Shown here piece after piece: positions 9,619 to 17,005 of a stretch of 64,000 nt of DNA. The stretch is taken from NCBI RefSeq assembly GCF_006376675.1, contig NZ_VEWK01000001.1, forward strand, positions 186,001-250,000, written 5' to 3'. How positions within the stretch are numbered: position 1 is the stretch's first letter; the number at the start of each line of letters is the position of its first letter. Below the pieces are notes generated by a model. The model saw only the letters and a list, made by a program, of their open reading frames with translations, ran no database searches and had not been told where the DNA came from. This DNA comes from Brucella pecoris. GTDB lineage: Bacteria > Pseudomonadota > Alphaproteobacteria > Rhizobiales > Rhizobiaceae. Position numbers and translations under genes: made by a program.

Positions 9619-9622
9619 GTCC

Positions 9623-10432
9623 TCAGTGATCTATATCTTCAGAGGAAAGCGTCGCGGTCAGTGCATCGGAAACCTTGGCGCAATATTTCGCGTAAGCATC
9701 CGTCGTGCGGTAGTTTTCAGCACGGGGATATGAGCCGATGATCGGTATATCGGCAACGACGCGCCCCGGTCTTGCCGCCATGACGATGACACGGTTCGAC
9801 AGATAGACCGACTCGTAAACACTGTGGGTGACGAAGATCACCGTCAGGCCATGTTCCTGCCAAAGACGCAGAACGTCATTGTTGAGCTTGAAGCGCGTCA
9901 TCTCGTCGAGCGCTGCAAAAGGTTCATCCATCAAGAGAAGACGTGGACGTGTAACCAGCGCGCGAGCGATGGAGACGCGCATTTTCATCCCGCCAGACAG
10001 CTCCCGTGGAAATGCCTTGGCAAAGCGTGACAGGCCGACCTGTGCCAGAGCTTCTTCAACACGTGGGGTTGCTTCCTTGCGGGAAATTGCAGAAAGACGC
10101 AGCGGCAAATAGACATTGTCGAAAACGCTGGCCCACGGCATCAGCGTCGGTTCCTGAAAAACGAAACCGATATCCTGTGCGCCGACCGGACCCTTGCCAG
10201 GAGCATGGCCGTTGACGCGGATATCACCGGCAGAAATCGATTCCAGACCGGCGATCATGCGTAGCGCCGTACTCTTGCCGCAGCCCGAAGGGCCGAGAAA
10301 ACTGACGAACTGGCCTTGTTCAATCTTGAGCGACATATCGCTCACAGCCATCACACCAGTGCCATATTGCTTGTAGACGCCGTCGATCGCGATCAGAGAG
10401 GACGGAACTTGCGAGTTGGGGGCCACGCTCAT
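9623..10432 (-). CDS. ABC transporter ATP-binding protein (SsuB/ThiZ class)
   Basis: Nucleotide-binding subunit of the importer. Walker A GPSGCGKST, Q-loop in FVFQEPTLMPW, signature LSGGMKMRVSIARAL and Walker B LLLMDEPFAALD are all present. The start chosen (ATG at 10432) follows an AAGGA motif and lies just after the creatininase-like stop; an in-frame ATG at 10456 would overlap that gene and add eight residues. About 269 residues, typical of the family. Confidence 0.92.
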   Translation of the reverse strand: MSVAPNSQVPSSLIAIDGVYKQYGTGVMAVSDMSLKIEQGQFVSFLGPSGCGKSTALRMIAGLESISAGDIRVNGHAPGKGPVGAQDIGFVFQEPTLMPWASVFDNVYLPLRLSAISRKEATPRVEEALAQVGLSRFAKAFPRELSGGMKMRVSIARALVTRPRLLLMDEPFAALDEMTRFKLNNDVLRLWQEHGLTVIFVTHSVYESVYLSNRVIVMAARPGRVVADIPIIGSYPRAENYRTTDAYAKYCAKVSDALTATLSSEDIDH

Positions 10433-10440
10433 TGTCCTTA

Positions 10441-11250
10441 TCAGGCGGGTTGCCAAGCGGGTTGATTGTCGAGCCAGGAAAGCGGCGCTCGTTCGATCTC
10501 CGCCAGCACTTCGACCAAGCGCTCGGCGGCAAAATCGATGGTCGCTCGACCTTTTTCGGCCGTCGCGAGCGTGGCGTCGCCAGCGGCGCCATAAGGATTG
10601 ATATCCTGAATCTGCCAGGCAGGCTTTGCGCCGCCGCTCAGTGAAAGATGCTTGAAATCACGTGCAAAAGTTTCCGTAAGGGTACGGAAATCCTGTGCTT
10701 TCGACATGTCGACAAGATCGGGATGCATTTCCAGCATCACCGAGGTTTCCATGTCACCGGCGTGAATGCCGTGCTTGGCGTCGTGGTCGCTGTAGACGCC
10801 CTCCGGCATTCCAAGGCCGAACCAGTTGATACTCACCACCATCATATTGTGACGAATGCGAAGTTCGCGCGCCACGATATCCATGACGCTTATCTGGCCG
10901 CCATGGCTGTTGAGAAGCGCCATCTTGCGAACGCCGCTTGCTGCCACGCATGCGCCGATTTCGCACCACATGCGAATAATTGTCTCTGCCGAGAACGTCA
11001 GCGTGCCCGGATAAAGACTGTGCTCGTTGCTCTTGCCGATGGCCTGCGTCGGCAGGAAAAGCGCGTGGCTTGTTTGAGGCAGGCGGGCGATTGTTTCCTT
11101 CACCATGCCGTCGACAATGGCGGCATCGACCGCCAGCGGCAGGTGGGGTCCGTGCTGTTCAATTGCGCCGACGGGCAGAACCGCCACGAGCTTTTCACGC
11201 TCGAGGCGGGAGAATGCCTCGCTCGTATAATCGGACCAATATCGTTTCAA
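10441..11250 (-). CDS. Creatininase family protein
   Basis: Creatinine amidohydrolase-family enzyme, 269 residues. The binuclear metal residues of creatininase are in place: E31 and H33 (AIEQHGPHLP), D42, H116 (NSHGG) and E168 in the GIHAGDMETS motif. Family members open cyclic amides (creatinine to creatine) or act on formamides such as the pyrimidine FAPy compound of riboflavin/F420 synthesis. As first gene of the ABC/deaminase/oxidase operon it probably performs one ring-opening or deamidation step on the imported compound. Its upstream region holds a RIME-like repeat and then the palindrome at 11367. Confidence 0.88.
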   Translation of the reverse strand: MKRYWSDYTSEAFSRLEREKLVAVLPVGAIEQHGPHLPLAVDAAIVDGMVKETIARLPQTSHALFLPTQAIGKSNEHSLYPGTLTFSAETIIRMWCEIGACVAASGVRKMALLNSHGGQISVMDIVARELRIRHNMMVVSINWFGLGMPEGVYSDHDAKHGIHAGDMETSVMLEMHPDLVDMSKAQDFRTLTETFARDFKHLSLSGGAKPAWQIQDINPYGAAGDATLATAEKGRATIDFAAERLVEVLAEIERAPLSWLDNQPAWQPA

Positions 11251-11283
11251 GATTGCAACTCCTACACGCTCGGGCCAAGGGCG

Positions 11284-11337
11284 TTAGAGCGCATCCCGAA
11301 AGTGTGAGACGGTTTTCGGAACAAGATGCGCGTCAAA
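11284..11337. repeat. RIME-like Rhizobiales intergenic repeat, short copy
   Basis: About 54 bases nearly identical to the first half of the repeat at 34128-34232 (gagcgcatc...gaaa.gtgtga.acggttttcgga...aagatgcgcgtcaaa). The outer arms gcgcatc and gatgcgc are inverted, so the unit can fold into a hairpin. Intergenic palindromic elements of this kind are scattered through Rhizobiales genomes. It lies between the creatininase-like start and the putative operator, so it would be in that operon's leader. Confidence 0.75.
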
Positions 11338-11366
11338 CCAGATTTGATGCATCCTACTAAACAATC

Positions 11367-11380
11367 TGACCGATCGGTCA
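11367..11380. promoter_or_regulatory. RutR-like operator, perfect 14-bp palindrome
   Basis: TGACCGATCGGTCA is a perfect palindrome in the 244-base divergent gap between the creatininase-like operon (minus) and the flavoprotein/RidA pair (plus). It closely resembles the RutR site (TTGACCA-N2-TGGTCAA), and a RutR-like repressor is encoded at the end of the minus-strand operon. On the minus strand TTGACC overlaps it and could be a -35 element. Confidence 0.7.
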
Positions 11381-11494
11381 AACTAAATGTTTTAAATATT
11401 CGAGTTGCGTGTAATTAAGGTGTGAATCCGTGGCTATTTGGCAACGCGGCGGGCCGCGACACGTTTATGATGTGCGGAAATTTCCGGAGGTCCT

Positions 11495-12727
11495 ATGGAC
11501 GACAGATGCATTATTATTGGGGCTGGTCATGCCGGCTCGCAGGCCGCTATCAGTCTTCGGCAGGAAGGCTATGCAGGCGAAATCGTTCTCATCAACGATG
11601 AAGCCGACATTCCCTATCATAAGCCGCCGCTCTCCAAATCTTATCTGAAAGCTCCAGAAGGCGGCGGTCTGGTGCTTCGCCCGGAAGCAACCTATCGCGA
11701 TAACAATATCGAGATGCTGTTCGGCCATCACGTCGATGCCGTATCGATTGCCGACAAGACAGTTGCGCTTGATGACGGGCGCGTGCTGAACTGGTCTGAA
11801 CTGATCTTCGCGACCGGCGCACGTGCGCGTATTCCCAATGTGCCGGGTGTCGGGCTTGACGGTGTCTTTACGCTACGCCGGATGGAAGATGCACGCCGCA
11901 TCGCAGCGGCAATGCCGAATGTCGAAAATGTCGTCATTATCGGCGGCGGGTTCATCGGTCTCGAAATGGCCCACAGCGCAATCGCACTTGGCAAGAAGAC
12001 GGTTTTGATAGAAGCCGCGCCTCGTGTGCTGGGCCGTTCTGTTGCAACGCATATCTCCGCCCATGTGGAAGCGCGCAGCCGTGCCGCTAATATCACACTT
12101 TTAACCGGCCTCGGCGTGACGGCCATCGAGGGTGAAGGTGGTCATGTGACCGGAGTAAAGGCCGCAGACAGGACGGTGTTCCCGGCGGATATGGTGGTGA
12201 TCGGCACTGGTGCGGTGCCGAACGTGGAGCTTGCAGTCGCAGCGGGGCTTGCGATCGACAACGGGATTGTTGTGGACGAACATCTGCGTACGTCTGCCAG
12301 CCACGTCTACGCTATTGGCGATTGCGTGAGCTATGATCATTTTCACGCCGGTCGCCGGGTTCGGTTGGAATCCGTGCAGAACGCGACCGATCAGGCAAAG
12401 CATGTGGCGCGCACCATTGTCGGCCGCGAAGTACCGTTTCGGGAGGTCGCCTGGTTCTGGTCCGATCAGGGCGATATGAAGTTGCAGACGGCGGGCCTTT
12501 CCTTCGATGCGGACCGGCATATCCTTTCAGGAAATCCGGAAGAGAACGCATTCTCCATCTTCCACTTTGCCGGTGACAGGCTTTTGGCTGTCGATTCCAT
12601 CAATCGCCCGGCGGATCATATGATCGCGCGTCGCCTTCTGGCGGCCGGGATCAATCCGACCGAGGCCGATATTGCTGCCGGGGCAGTACGGCTGAAAGAA
12701 ATGTTGGCTGCCGCACCGAAACCTTGA
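11495..12727 (+). CDS. FAD/NAD-dependent ferredoxin reductase-like oxidoreductase
   Basis: Two-dinucleotide-binding flavoprotein of the putidaredoxin/rubredoxin reductase type, 410 residues. FAD-binding GxGxxG at residues 8-13 (IIGAGHAG), NAD-binding IIGGGFIGLE near residue 150, the second FAD motif AIGDCVSYDH near residue 275, and a C-terminal reductase domain. Such enzymes pass electrons from NAD(P)H to a ferredoxin serving an oxygenase or oxidase. No ferredoxin gene is adjacent. It is divergent from the deaminase operon and shares the candidate operator, so it may support oxidation of the same compound. Confidence 0.9.
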   Translation: MDDRCIIIGAGHAGSQAAISLRQEGYAGEIVLINDEADIPYHKPPLSKSYLKAPEGGGLVLRPEATYRDNNIEMLFGHHVDAVSIADKTVALDDGRVLNWSELIFATGARARIPNVPGVGLDGVFTLRRMEDARRIAAAMPNVENVVIIGGGFIGLEMAHSAIALGKKTVLIEAAPRVLGRSVATHISAHVEARSRAANITLLTGLGVTAIEGEGGHVTGVKAADRTVFPADMVVIGTGAVPNVELAVAAGLAIDNGIVVDEHLRTSASHVYAIGDCVSYDHFHAGRRVRLESVQNATDQAKHVARTIVGREVPFREVAWFWSDQGDMKLQTAGLSFDADRHILSGNPEENAFSIFHFAGDRLLAVDSINRPADHMIARRLLAAGINPTEADIAAGAVRLKEMLAAAPKP

Positions 12728-12736
12728 GGATCCACG

Positions 12737-13126
12737 ATGGTTATTCTGAAACATCTGCTACCCGCTGACATGGCAGCGCCGTTTGCCGCCTACAGTCATG
12801 GCGTCAAGGTAGAAGCCGGTGCTGAAATGATTTTCTGCTCCGGTCAGCTCGGTATCGCGTCCGATGCCAGCGTGCCGGAAGACGCAGGCGCTCAGGCCGA
12901 ACTCTGCTTCGAGAATATTCGCCGTATCCTGCGCGATGGCGGCATGGAGCTTTCTGATGTCGTGCGCATCAACGCTTACGTCACTGACCGGGCATATATG
13001 CGTCCTTATATGGACGTCCGCGACAGGCTGTTCCCGCAGCCGGCGCCAGCCTCGACGCTGATGATCGTTTCCGGCTTCACGCGCGAGGAATTCAAGGTCG
13101 AGATCGAGCTGGTTGCGGCCAAATAA
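12737..13126 (+). CDS. RidA family protein (enamine/imine deaminase)
   Basis: Small trimeric RidA/YjgF/UK114 protein, 129 residues, with the family pattern ending in STLMIVSGFTREEFKVEIE. RidA proteins hydrolyse reactive enamines or imines; RutC of the pyrimidine Rut pathway is a relative that deaminates aminoacrylate. It starts 9 bases after the flavoprotein gene, so the two are a pair, and the link to the divergent deaminase operon suggests removal of a reactive nitrogen intermediate. The exact substrate is inferred. Confidence 0.9.
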   Translation: MVILKHLLPADMAAPFAAYSHGVKVEAGAEMIFCSGQLGIASDASVPEDAGAQAELCFENIRRILRDGGMELSDVVRINAYVTDRAYMRPYMDVRDRLFPQPAPASTLMIVSGFTREEFKVEIELVAAK

Positions 13127-13229
13127 TCTGTTATCGCCGCGCCGTCTAAGCATGCAACAATGCGTATCGCCATTGCCTGAAAGGAATGGTAGGGTTGTCC
13201 GACATCCTCCATTCTCTTCAGGCTCATTC

Positions 13230-14453
13230 ATGTCAGAAATTCTGCCTTCGGCTTCATCGCCGGAAACTTCGCCACGTTCGTCTATACGACTGGCGGAGCT
13301 AGCGCTTGCCATCGGTGGCTTTGGTATCGGCACCGGTGAATTCGCCATTATGGCGCTGCTGCCCGATATCGCTCGCGACCTCAATGTGACTATACCGCAA
13401 GGCGGACACCTCATCAGTTCCTACGCGCTTGGTGTTTTGATTGGTGCTCCGGTGCTGGCTGTGATCGGTGCAAGGCTGGACCGTCGTAAGCTTCTCTTTC
13501 TGCTTATGGGTCTGTTCGCCTTTGGCAATCTCGCAAGCGCATTCATGCAGAACTATGCCGGTCTTTATATGATGCGGTTTGTCGCCGGTTTCCCGCATGG
13601 GGCTTACTTCGGTGTGGCTTCGCTTGTCGCTGCATCATTGGCGGAGCCGGGCAAACGTGCGCAGGCAGTGGGGCGGGTGATGATGGGACTGACCGTCGCC
13701 ACATTGTGTGGGACGCCGCTTGCGACTTCTCTCGGTCAGATCGCCGGATGGCGGGCAATGTTTGGCGCGGTCGGCTTGATTGCAATTCTAACTATGGTGC
13801 TGGTCGCGATCTATGTGCCCAAACAGCCTGCGGGCGCGGGAGCGTCACCCTTGCGCGAACTGGGAGCATTTCGCCGCAAGCAGGTCTGGCTGACGCTCGG
13901 AATCGGTGCCATCGGCACGGGCGGCTTGTTTTCCGTCTTTACCTATGTTGCGGCGACCGTCACCGAGGTTTCGCATATTGATGTGAAATGGATGCCTTTC
14001 GTGTTCGCCATGTTCGGTTTGGGCATGGTGCTTGGCAATATAGTGGGGTCGCGACTGACGGATCGCTCGGTCATGGGAACGGTTGGCTTGGTGCTGCTCT
14101 ATGATATGGCAGTCATGCTGGTATTCCCCATCCTCATGCAGCATCCGGTGACAGCATTTTTGAACGTGCTTCTGGTCGGAGGCGGATTTGCGCTCGTCCC
14201 TGCCTTGCAGACGCGCCTGATGGATGTGGCGGCGGACGCACAGACGCTGGCCGCAGCCCTCAACCATTCCGCACTTAATCTTGCCAACGCATTGGGAGCA
14301 TGGCTCGGCGGGCTGGCGGTTGCATGGGGTTATGGCTGGACATCGACGGGTACAGTCGGTGCGTTGCTTGCATTGTCTGGCCTGGTGGTCTTCGCAATCT
14401 CGGTTGCGTTCGACAGGCGCGGTGCGGCGAGGCTCGCCTCGCAAGAAGTTTAA
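13230..14453 (+). CDS. MFS transporter, AraJ/drug-exporter type
   Basis: Twelve-segment major facilitator protein, about 407 residues from the ATG at 13230 (MSEILPSA...). The open frame extends 39 codons further up but overlaps the ridA end, so the shorter start is preferred. Motif A is seen as GARLDRRKLL and the GIGTGEFAIMALLPDIA first helix is typical of AraJ/YdhP-like exporters of arabinose, purine ribonucleosides or drugs. It is separated by about 100 bases from ridA and could be independent of it. Substrate unknown. Confidence 0.88.
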   Translation: MSEILPSASSPETSPRSSIRLAELALAIGGFGIGTGEFAIMALLPDIARDLNVTIPQGGHLISSYALGVLIGAPVLAVIGARLDRRKLLFLLMGLFAFGNLASAFMQNYAGLYMMRFVAGFPHGAYFGVASLVAASLAEPGKRAQAVGRVMMGLTVATLCGTPLATSLGQIAGWRAMFGAVGLIAILTMVLVAIYVPKQPAGAGASPLRELGAFRRKQVWLTLGIGAIGTGGLFSVFTYVAATVTEVSHIDVKWMPFVFAMFGLGMVLGNIVGSRLTDRSVMGTVGLVLLYDMAVMLVFPILMQHPVTAFLNVLLVGGGFALVPALQTRLMDVAADAQTLAAALNHSALNLANALGAWLGGLAVAWGYGWTSTGTVGALLALSGLVVFAISVAFDRRGAARLASQEV

Positions 14454-14464
14454 AACCCCACAAA

Positions 14465-14650
14465 CGAAAATACCCGTCGCGGGAGGAGGCGACGGGCATT
14501 TTATGGGTAAGACCGGACTTGGGAGGAGGACATCCGGTCTTGAATCACCGAGGAAATGGGAGGAGGAGAAACCCCGGTGATATTCTGGAAACTGTAGGAC
14601 CGCGCGGTTATGGGGACTCGCGATCCTTGGAGAAGGCCAATGCCTTCCGA
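14465..14650 (-). ncRNA. Triple CCUCCUCCC hairpin sRNA locus (CcsR/cuckoo RNA type)
   Basis: Read on the minus strand, three hairpins follow the DUF1127 stop, each showing CCUCCUCCC in its loop. Stems in plus coordinates: 14544-14550/14575-14581 (loop motif 14558-14566), 14509-14517/14533-14541 (9 perfect pairs, motif 14521-14529) and 14473-14480/14489-14496 (motif 14481-14489). A small 6-bp hairpin (14632-14647) lies just after the DUF1127 stop. Known CcsR/cuckoo RNAs are co-transcribed with a DUF1127 gene and carry the same anti-Shine-Dalgarno loop, which fits exactly. Processing into separate RNAs is inferred. Confidence 0.8.
14473..14496 (-). terminator. Intrinsic terminator of the DUF1127/sRNA transcript
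   Basis: Perfect 8-bp stem CCCGTCGC/GCGACGGG with an 8-base loop, followed on the minus strand by a T-rich run (TATTTTCG). It is also the third CCUCCUCCC hairpin. On the plus strand it is followed by cattttat and could also end the MFS gene transcript. Confidence 0.65.
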
Positions 14651-14658
14651 AGGCGCTA

Positions 14659-14805
14659 TTAGCGAGCAGCGGCCTTGCGTGCAACGAACGGAATTTCCGA
14701 AGCAAGAATGCCAAGGTCGTTCAGTTCGCGTGGGCTCAGGCGGCTCAGTTCGTTTACCGTGTTACGGTAGCGGCGCCAGTTGTTGTACGAGCGGATCAGG
14801 TTCAT
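14659..14805 (-). CDS. DUF1127 small arginine-rich protein
   Basis: A 48-residue protein (ATG at 14805, stop at 14659) with the DUF1127/YjiS pattern: NWRRYRNTVNELSRLSPREL followed by NDLGILASEIPFVARKA. A GGTGAGAG ribosome-binding site precedes the ATG. Small DUF1127 proteins of alphaproteobacteria have been tied to RNA turnover, phosphate and stress; one in Rhodobacter (CcaF1) is an RNA-binding protein encoded with CcsR sRNAs. Here too the gene is directly followed by CCUCCUCCC hairpins. Confidence 0.9.
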   Translation of the reverse strand: MNLIRSYNNWRRYRNTVNELSRLSPRELNDLGILASEIPFVARKAAAR

Positions 14806-14886
14806 TTCTCTCACCTAGTAAAATCTTATCTCTTTGTTGCAAACAGCATATAGGCTTGAAGCATTACGAATTGGAGAGACAGATTT

Positions 14887-14916
14887 GCATAGCTGCAATG
14901 CGTTAAAGCTTGTCAA
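14887..14916 (-). promoter_or_regulatory. Possible promoter of the DUF1127/sRNA unit
   Basis: On the minus strand TTGACA (14916-14911) is followed 18 bases on by CTATGC (14892-14887), which would start transcription near 14880, about 75 bases before the DUF1127 ATG. The -10 match is weak. No RpoH-type element was found here by eye. Confidence 0.4.
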
Positions 14917-15300
14917 TTGCACGCCTTTTACGCAACTCGGCCATCATGCCATCACAATCATCTGTCCAAGTGGGGAAATCGCCAGAATTCAGGCTGCTTC
15001 GGCGGCTAAGTGGTTAAAACTTCTTTAAAAATTTGCGTGCCGAGAAGATCTCTACAAAATGTGGAGAACAGAGAAACTCGTGAAGTTGTCGGGCAGGGTG
15101 GTCATGCGGCCTCGTCGGTGACGTAATATGCATGTATTATAGAGTATAAATCTGAACCTCCCGTCAGCTTTAGATTTTGTCGCAAAAGTCCGGGATATAG
15201 TCGGTTAGAGACAACAATTCCACATGACTTGCGCGCCGGATTGGGTTAAGGGAGTTTCGTCGGGTGCCGGGACATCATGCTGAATGATGTTCTTGCACTG
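14917..15300. other. Intergenic stretch with no recognised gene
   Basis: Between the DUF1127 promoter region and the glycine riboswitch I see no convincing coding frame. It should contain the gcv promoter. A small hairpin (ACATCAT/ATGATGT, 15272-15290) stands immediately before the riboswitch. Confidence 0.5.
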
Positions 15301-15301
15301 T

Positions 15302-15478
15302 CTGTCTGCGGGAGAGCGCCAACTGGCCGCCGAAGGGGAAATAGCCCGAAATCTCTCAGGTACAAGGAACCGCAGACGGGTAAGACAACTCTGGAAAGTC
15401 GGGGGAAACCCTGCGCCGAAGGTGTAAGTGTAGCTTTCAGCTATGCGAGTCTCTCAGGCCTGAGACAGAGGGGCACGA
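15302..15478 (+). ncRNA. Glycine riboswitch, tandem aptamers
   Basis: Two glycine aptamers in series just before gcvT. The first (15302-15378) is closed by GTCTGCGG (15304-15311) and CCGCAGAC (15370-15377) and contains the GGGAGAGC and CTCTCAGG cores with GCCGAAGGGG between. The second (about 15387-15477) has CTCTGGAAA, GCGCCGAAGG and CTCTCAGGCC with a closing CAGAG. In this class glycine binding usually turns on the glycine cleavage operon. The second aptamer ends about 45 bases before the gcvT start, leaving room for an expression platform over the ribosome-binding site. Confidence 0.95.
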
Positions 15479-15523
15479 AGCAACCGCATTTTGCGGAGGC
15501 ACACGTGCGACTCTGGAGTTGTT

Positions 15524-16627
15524 ATGGGCGATACCGCACACTTGAATACCCTGCCATTGCAGGATCTGCATGAAGAAGCTGGCGCGCGCTTCGGTGGCTT
15601 TGCCGGCTGGAACATGCCGATCACCTATCCGCTGGGCGTGATGAAGGAACATCTTCACACGCGCGAGCATGTTGGCCTCTTCGATATTTCACATATGAAG
15701 CTGATCGACGTTTCGGGCGCAGATGCAATCGCACTGCTGAGCGAAACCTGTCCGCTTGATCCGTCGGTTCTGAAAACCGGTCAGTCGAAATACACATTCT
15801 TTCTCAATGACAAGGGCGGTGTTCTTGACGATCTTATCGTCACGCGTCTTGGCGAAGACCGTTTCATGGTTGTCGCCAATGCTGGCAATGCCGATGCCGA
15901 TATCGAGCATCTCAATGAAGCAGCATCTGGCAAGGATGTAACGGTCAATCCACTGGATCGCGTTTTTCTGGCTATTCAGGGTCCGGAAGCCGAAAGCGTC
16001 ATTAATGATGCAGGTTTGGCTGGCGCAGAACTGAGCTTTATGAGCGGCTTTGAGCCCAAAGCTGGTTGGTTCATGACCCGTTCGGGCTATACCGGCGAAG
16101 ACGGTTTTGAAATCGGCCTGCCTGCTGATGAAGCGCGCGCACTTGCAACCAAGCTTCTGGCCGACGAACGCGTCAAATGGATCGGCCTTGCTGCCCGCGA
16201 TAGTCTGCGCCTTGAAGCCGGTCTCTGCCTGCACGGTCAGGACATAACGCCGGAAACCGATCCTGTTTCGGCGGGTCTCACGTGGGCGATCACCAAACCC
16301 GTGCGCGAAAAGGCCGCGTTCAACGGCGCAAAGGCCGTTCTGGACGCAATTGCAAAGGGCGCCGCAGCCAAGCGCGTTGGCCTCAAAGCGGAAGGCCGCC
16401 AGCCAGTACGCGGTGGAGCTGACCTTTTTGATGAGTCCGGTCGCCAGATTGGCACCGTTACTTCCGGTGGTTTTGGTCCATCGGCAGGTTTTCCTGTTGC
16501 CATGGGTTATGTCGAGGCAAGCCTCGCAGTCCCAGGCACCCGCATTTTCGCTGACGTTCGCGGCAACAAGGTTCCCGTAGACGTGTCGGCACTTCCCTTC
16601 ACACCGCATCGCTATCGCAAAGGATGA
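15524..16627 (+). CDS. gcvT: Glycine cleavage system T protein (aminomethyltransferase)
   Basis: Tetrahydrofolate-dependent aminomethyltransferase: releases ammonia from the aminomethyl-lipoyl group on GcvH and transfers the methylene to tetrahydrofolate. 367 residues from ATG 15524, chosen because TGGAG lies 5 bases upstream; an in-frame TTG at 15491 is less likely. Conserved stretches include [13 protein letters not shown], the [16 protein letters not shown] [16 protein letters not shown] and [18 protein letters not shown]. First gene of gcvTHP, controlled by the glycine riboswitch. Its stop overlaps the longest gcvH frame. Confidence 0.96.
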   Translation: MGDTAHLNTLPLQDLHEEAGARFGGFAGWNMPITYPLGVMKEHLHTREHVGLFDISHMKLIDVSGADAIALLSETCPLDPSVLKTGQSKYTFFLNDKGGVLDDLIVTRLGEDRFMVVANAGNADADIEHLNEAASGKDVTVNPLDRVFLAIQGPEAESVINDAGLAGAELSFMSGFEPKAGWFMTRSGYTGEDGFEIGLPADEARALATKLLADERVKWIGLAARDSLRLEAGLCLHGQDITPETDPVSAGLTWAITKPVREKAAFNGAKAVLDAIAKGAAAKRVGLKAEGRQPVRGGADLFDESGRQIGTVTSGGFGPSAGFPVAMGYVEASLAVPGTRIFADVRGNKVPVDVSALPFTPHRYRKG

Positions 16628-16632
16628 TATCC

Positions 16633-17001
16633 ATGGCCAATATCCTGTTCACCGAAGATCATGAGTGGATCAGCGTCGAAGGTGGCGTTGCCACTGTCGG
16701 CATTACGATCCACGCACAGGAACAGCTCGGCGACCTCGTATTCGTAGATTTGCCGGAAGTCGGTCGCACCGTTTCCAAGGGCGAAGGCATTGTGGTTGTG
16801 GAGTCGGTCAAGGCCGCTTCCGATGTTTACGCTCCAGTCGATGGGGAAGTGGTTGAAGTTAACGAAGCCGTTTCGGGCGATCCGGCTCTCATCAATCAGG
16901 CTGCTGAAGGCGAAGGCTGGCTGTTCAAGCTGAAGCTTTCCGATGAAGGCCAGCTTTCGGGACTTCTCGACAAGGCTGGTTACGACAAACTCGTAGGATA
17001 A
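16633..17001 (+). CDS. gcvH: Glycine cleavage system H protein (lipoyl carrier)
   Basis: Lipoylated shuttle protein of the glycine cleavage complex, 122 residues. The lipoyl lysine is K60 in [14 protein letters not shown] 16633 ([12 protein letters not shown]) has AAGGA 8 bases upstream and is preferred over the ATG at 16624 that overlaps the gcvT stop. It is 4 bases upstream of gcvP. Confidence 0.96.
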   Translation: MANILFTEDHEWISVEGGVATVGITIHAQEQLGDLVFVDLPEVGRTVSKGEGIVVVESVKAASDVYAPVDGEVVEVNEAVSGDPALINQAAEGEGWLFKLKLSDEGQLSGLLDKAGYDKLVG

Positions 17002-17005
17002 AGAA

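Noticed and set aside
14473..14581. Three GGGAGGAGG copies as a direct-repeat array, CRISPR or plus-strand ribosome-binding sites
   Set aside because: Spacing is uneven and each copy is the loop of a different hairpin; no start codons follow them on the plus strand. The minus-strand sRNA reading explains all of it.
13845..14714. 289-codon minus-strand frame through the sRNA hairpins and MFS gene
   Set aside because: It runs through three hairpins and the terminator, overlaps the DUF1127 gene in another frame and the MFS gene on the other strand, and has no family resemblance.
14834..15028. 64-codon plus-strand frame upstream of the riboswitch
   Set aside because: No ribosome-binding site, unlike composition and no similarity that I recognise; it overlaps the likely DUF1127 promoter.
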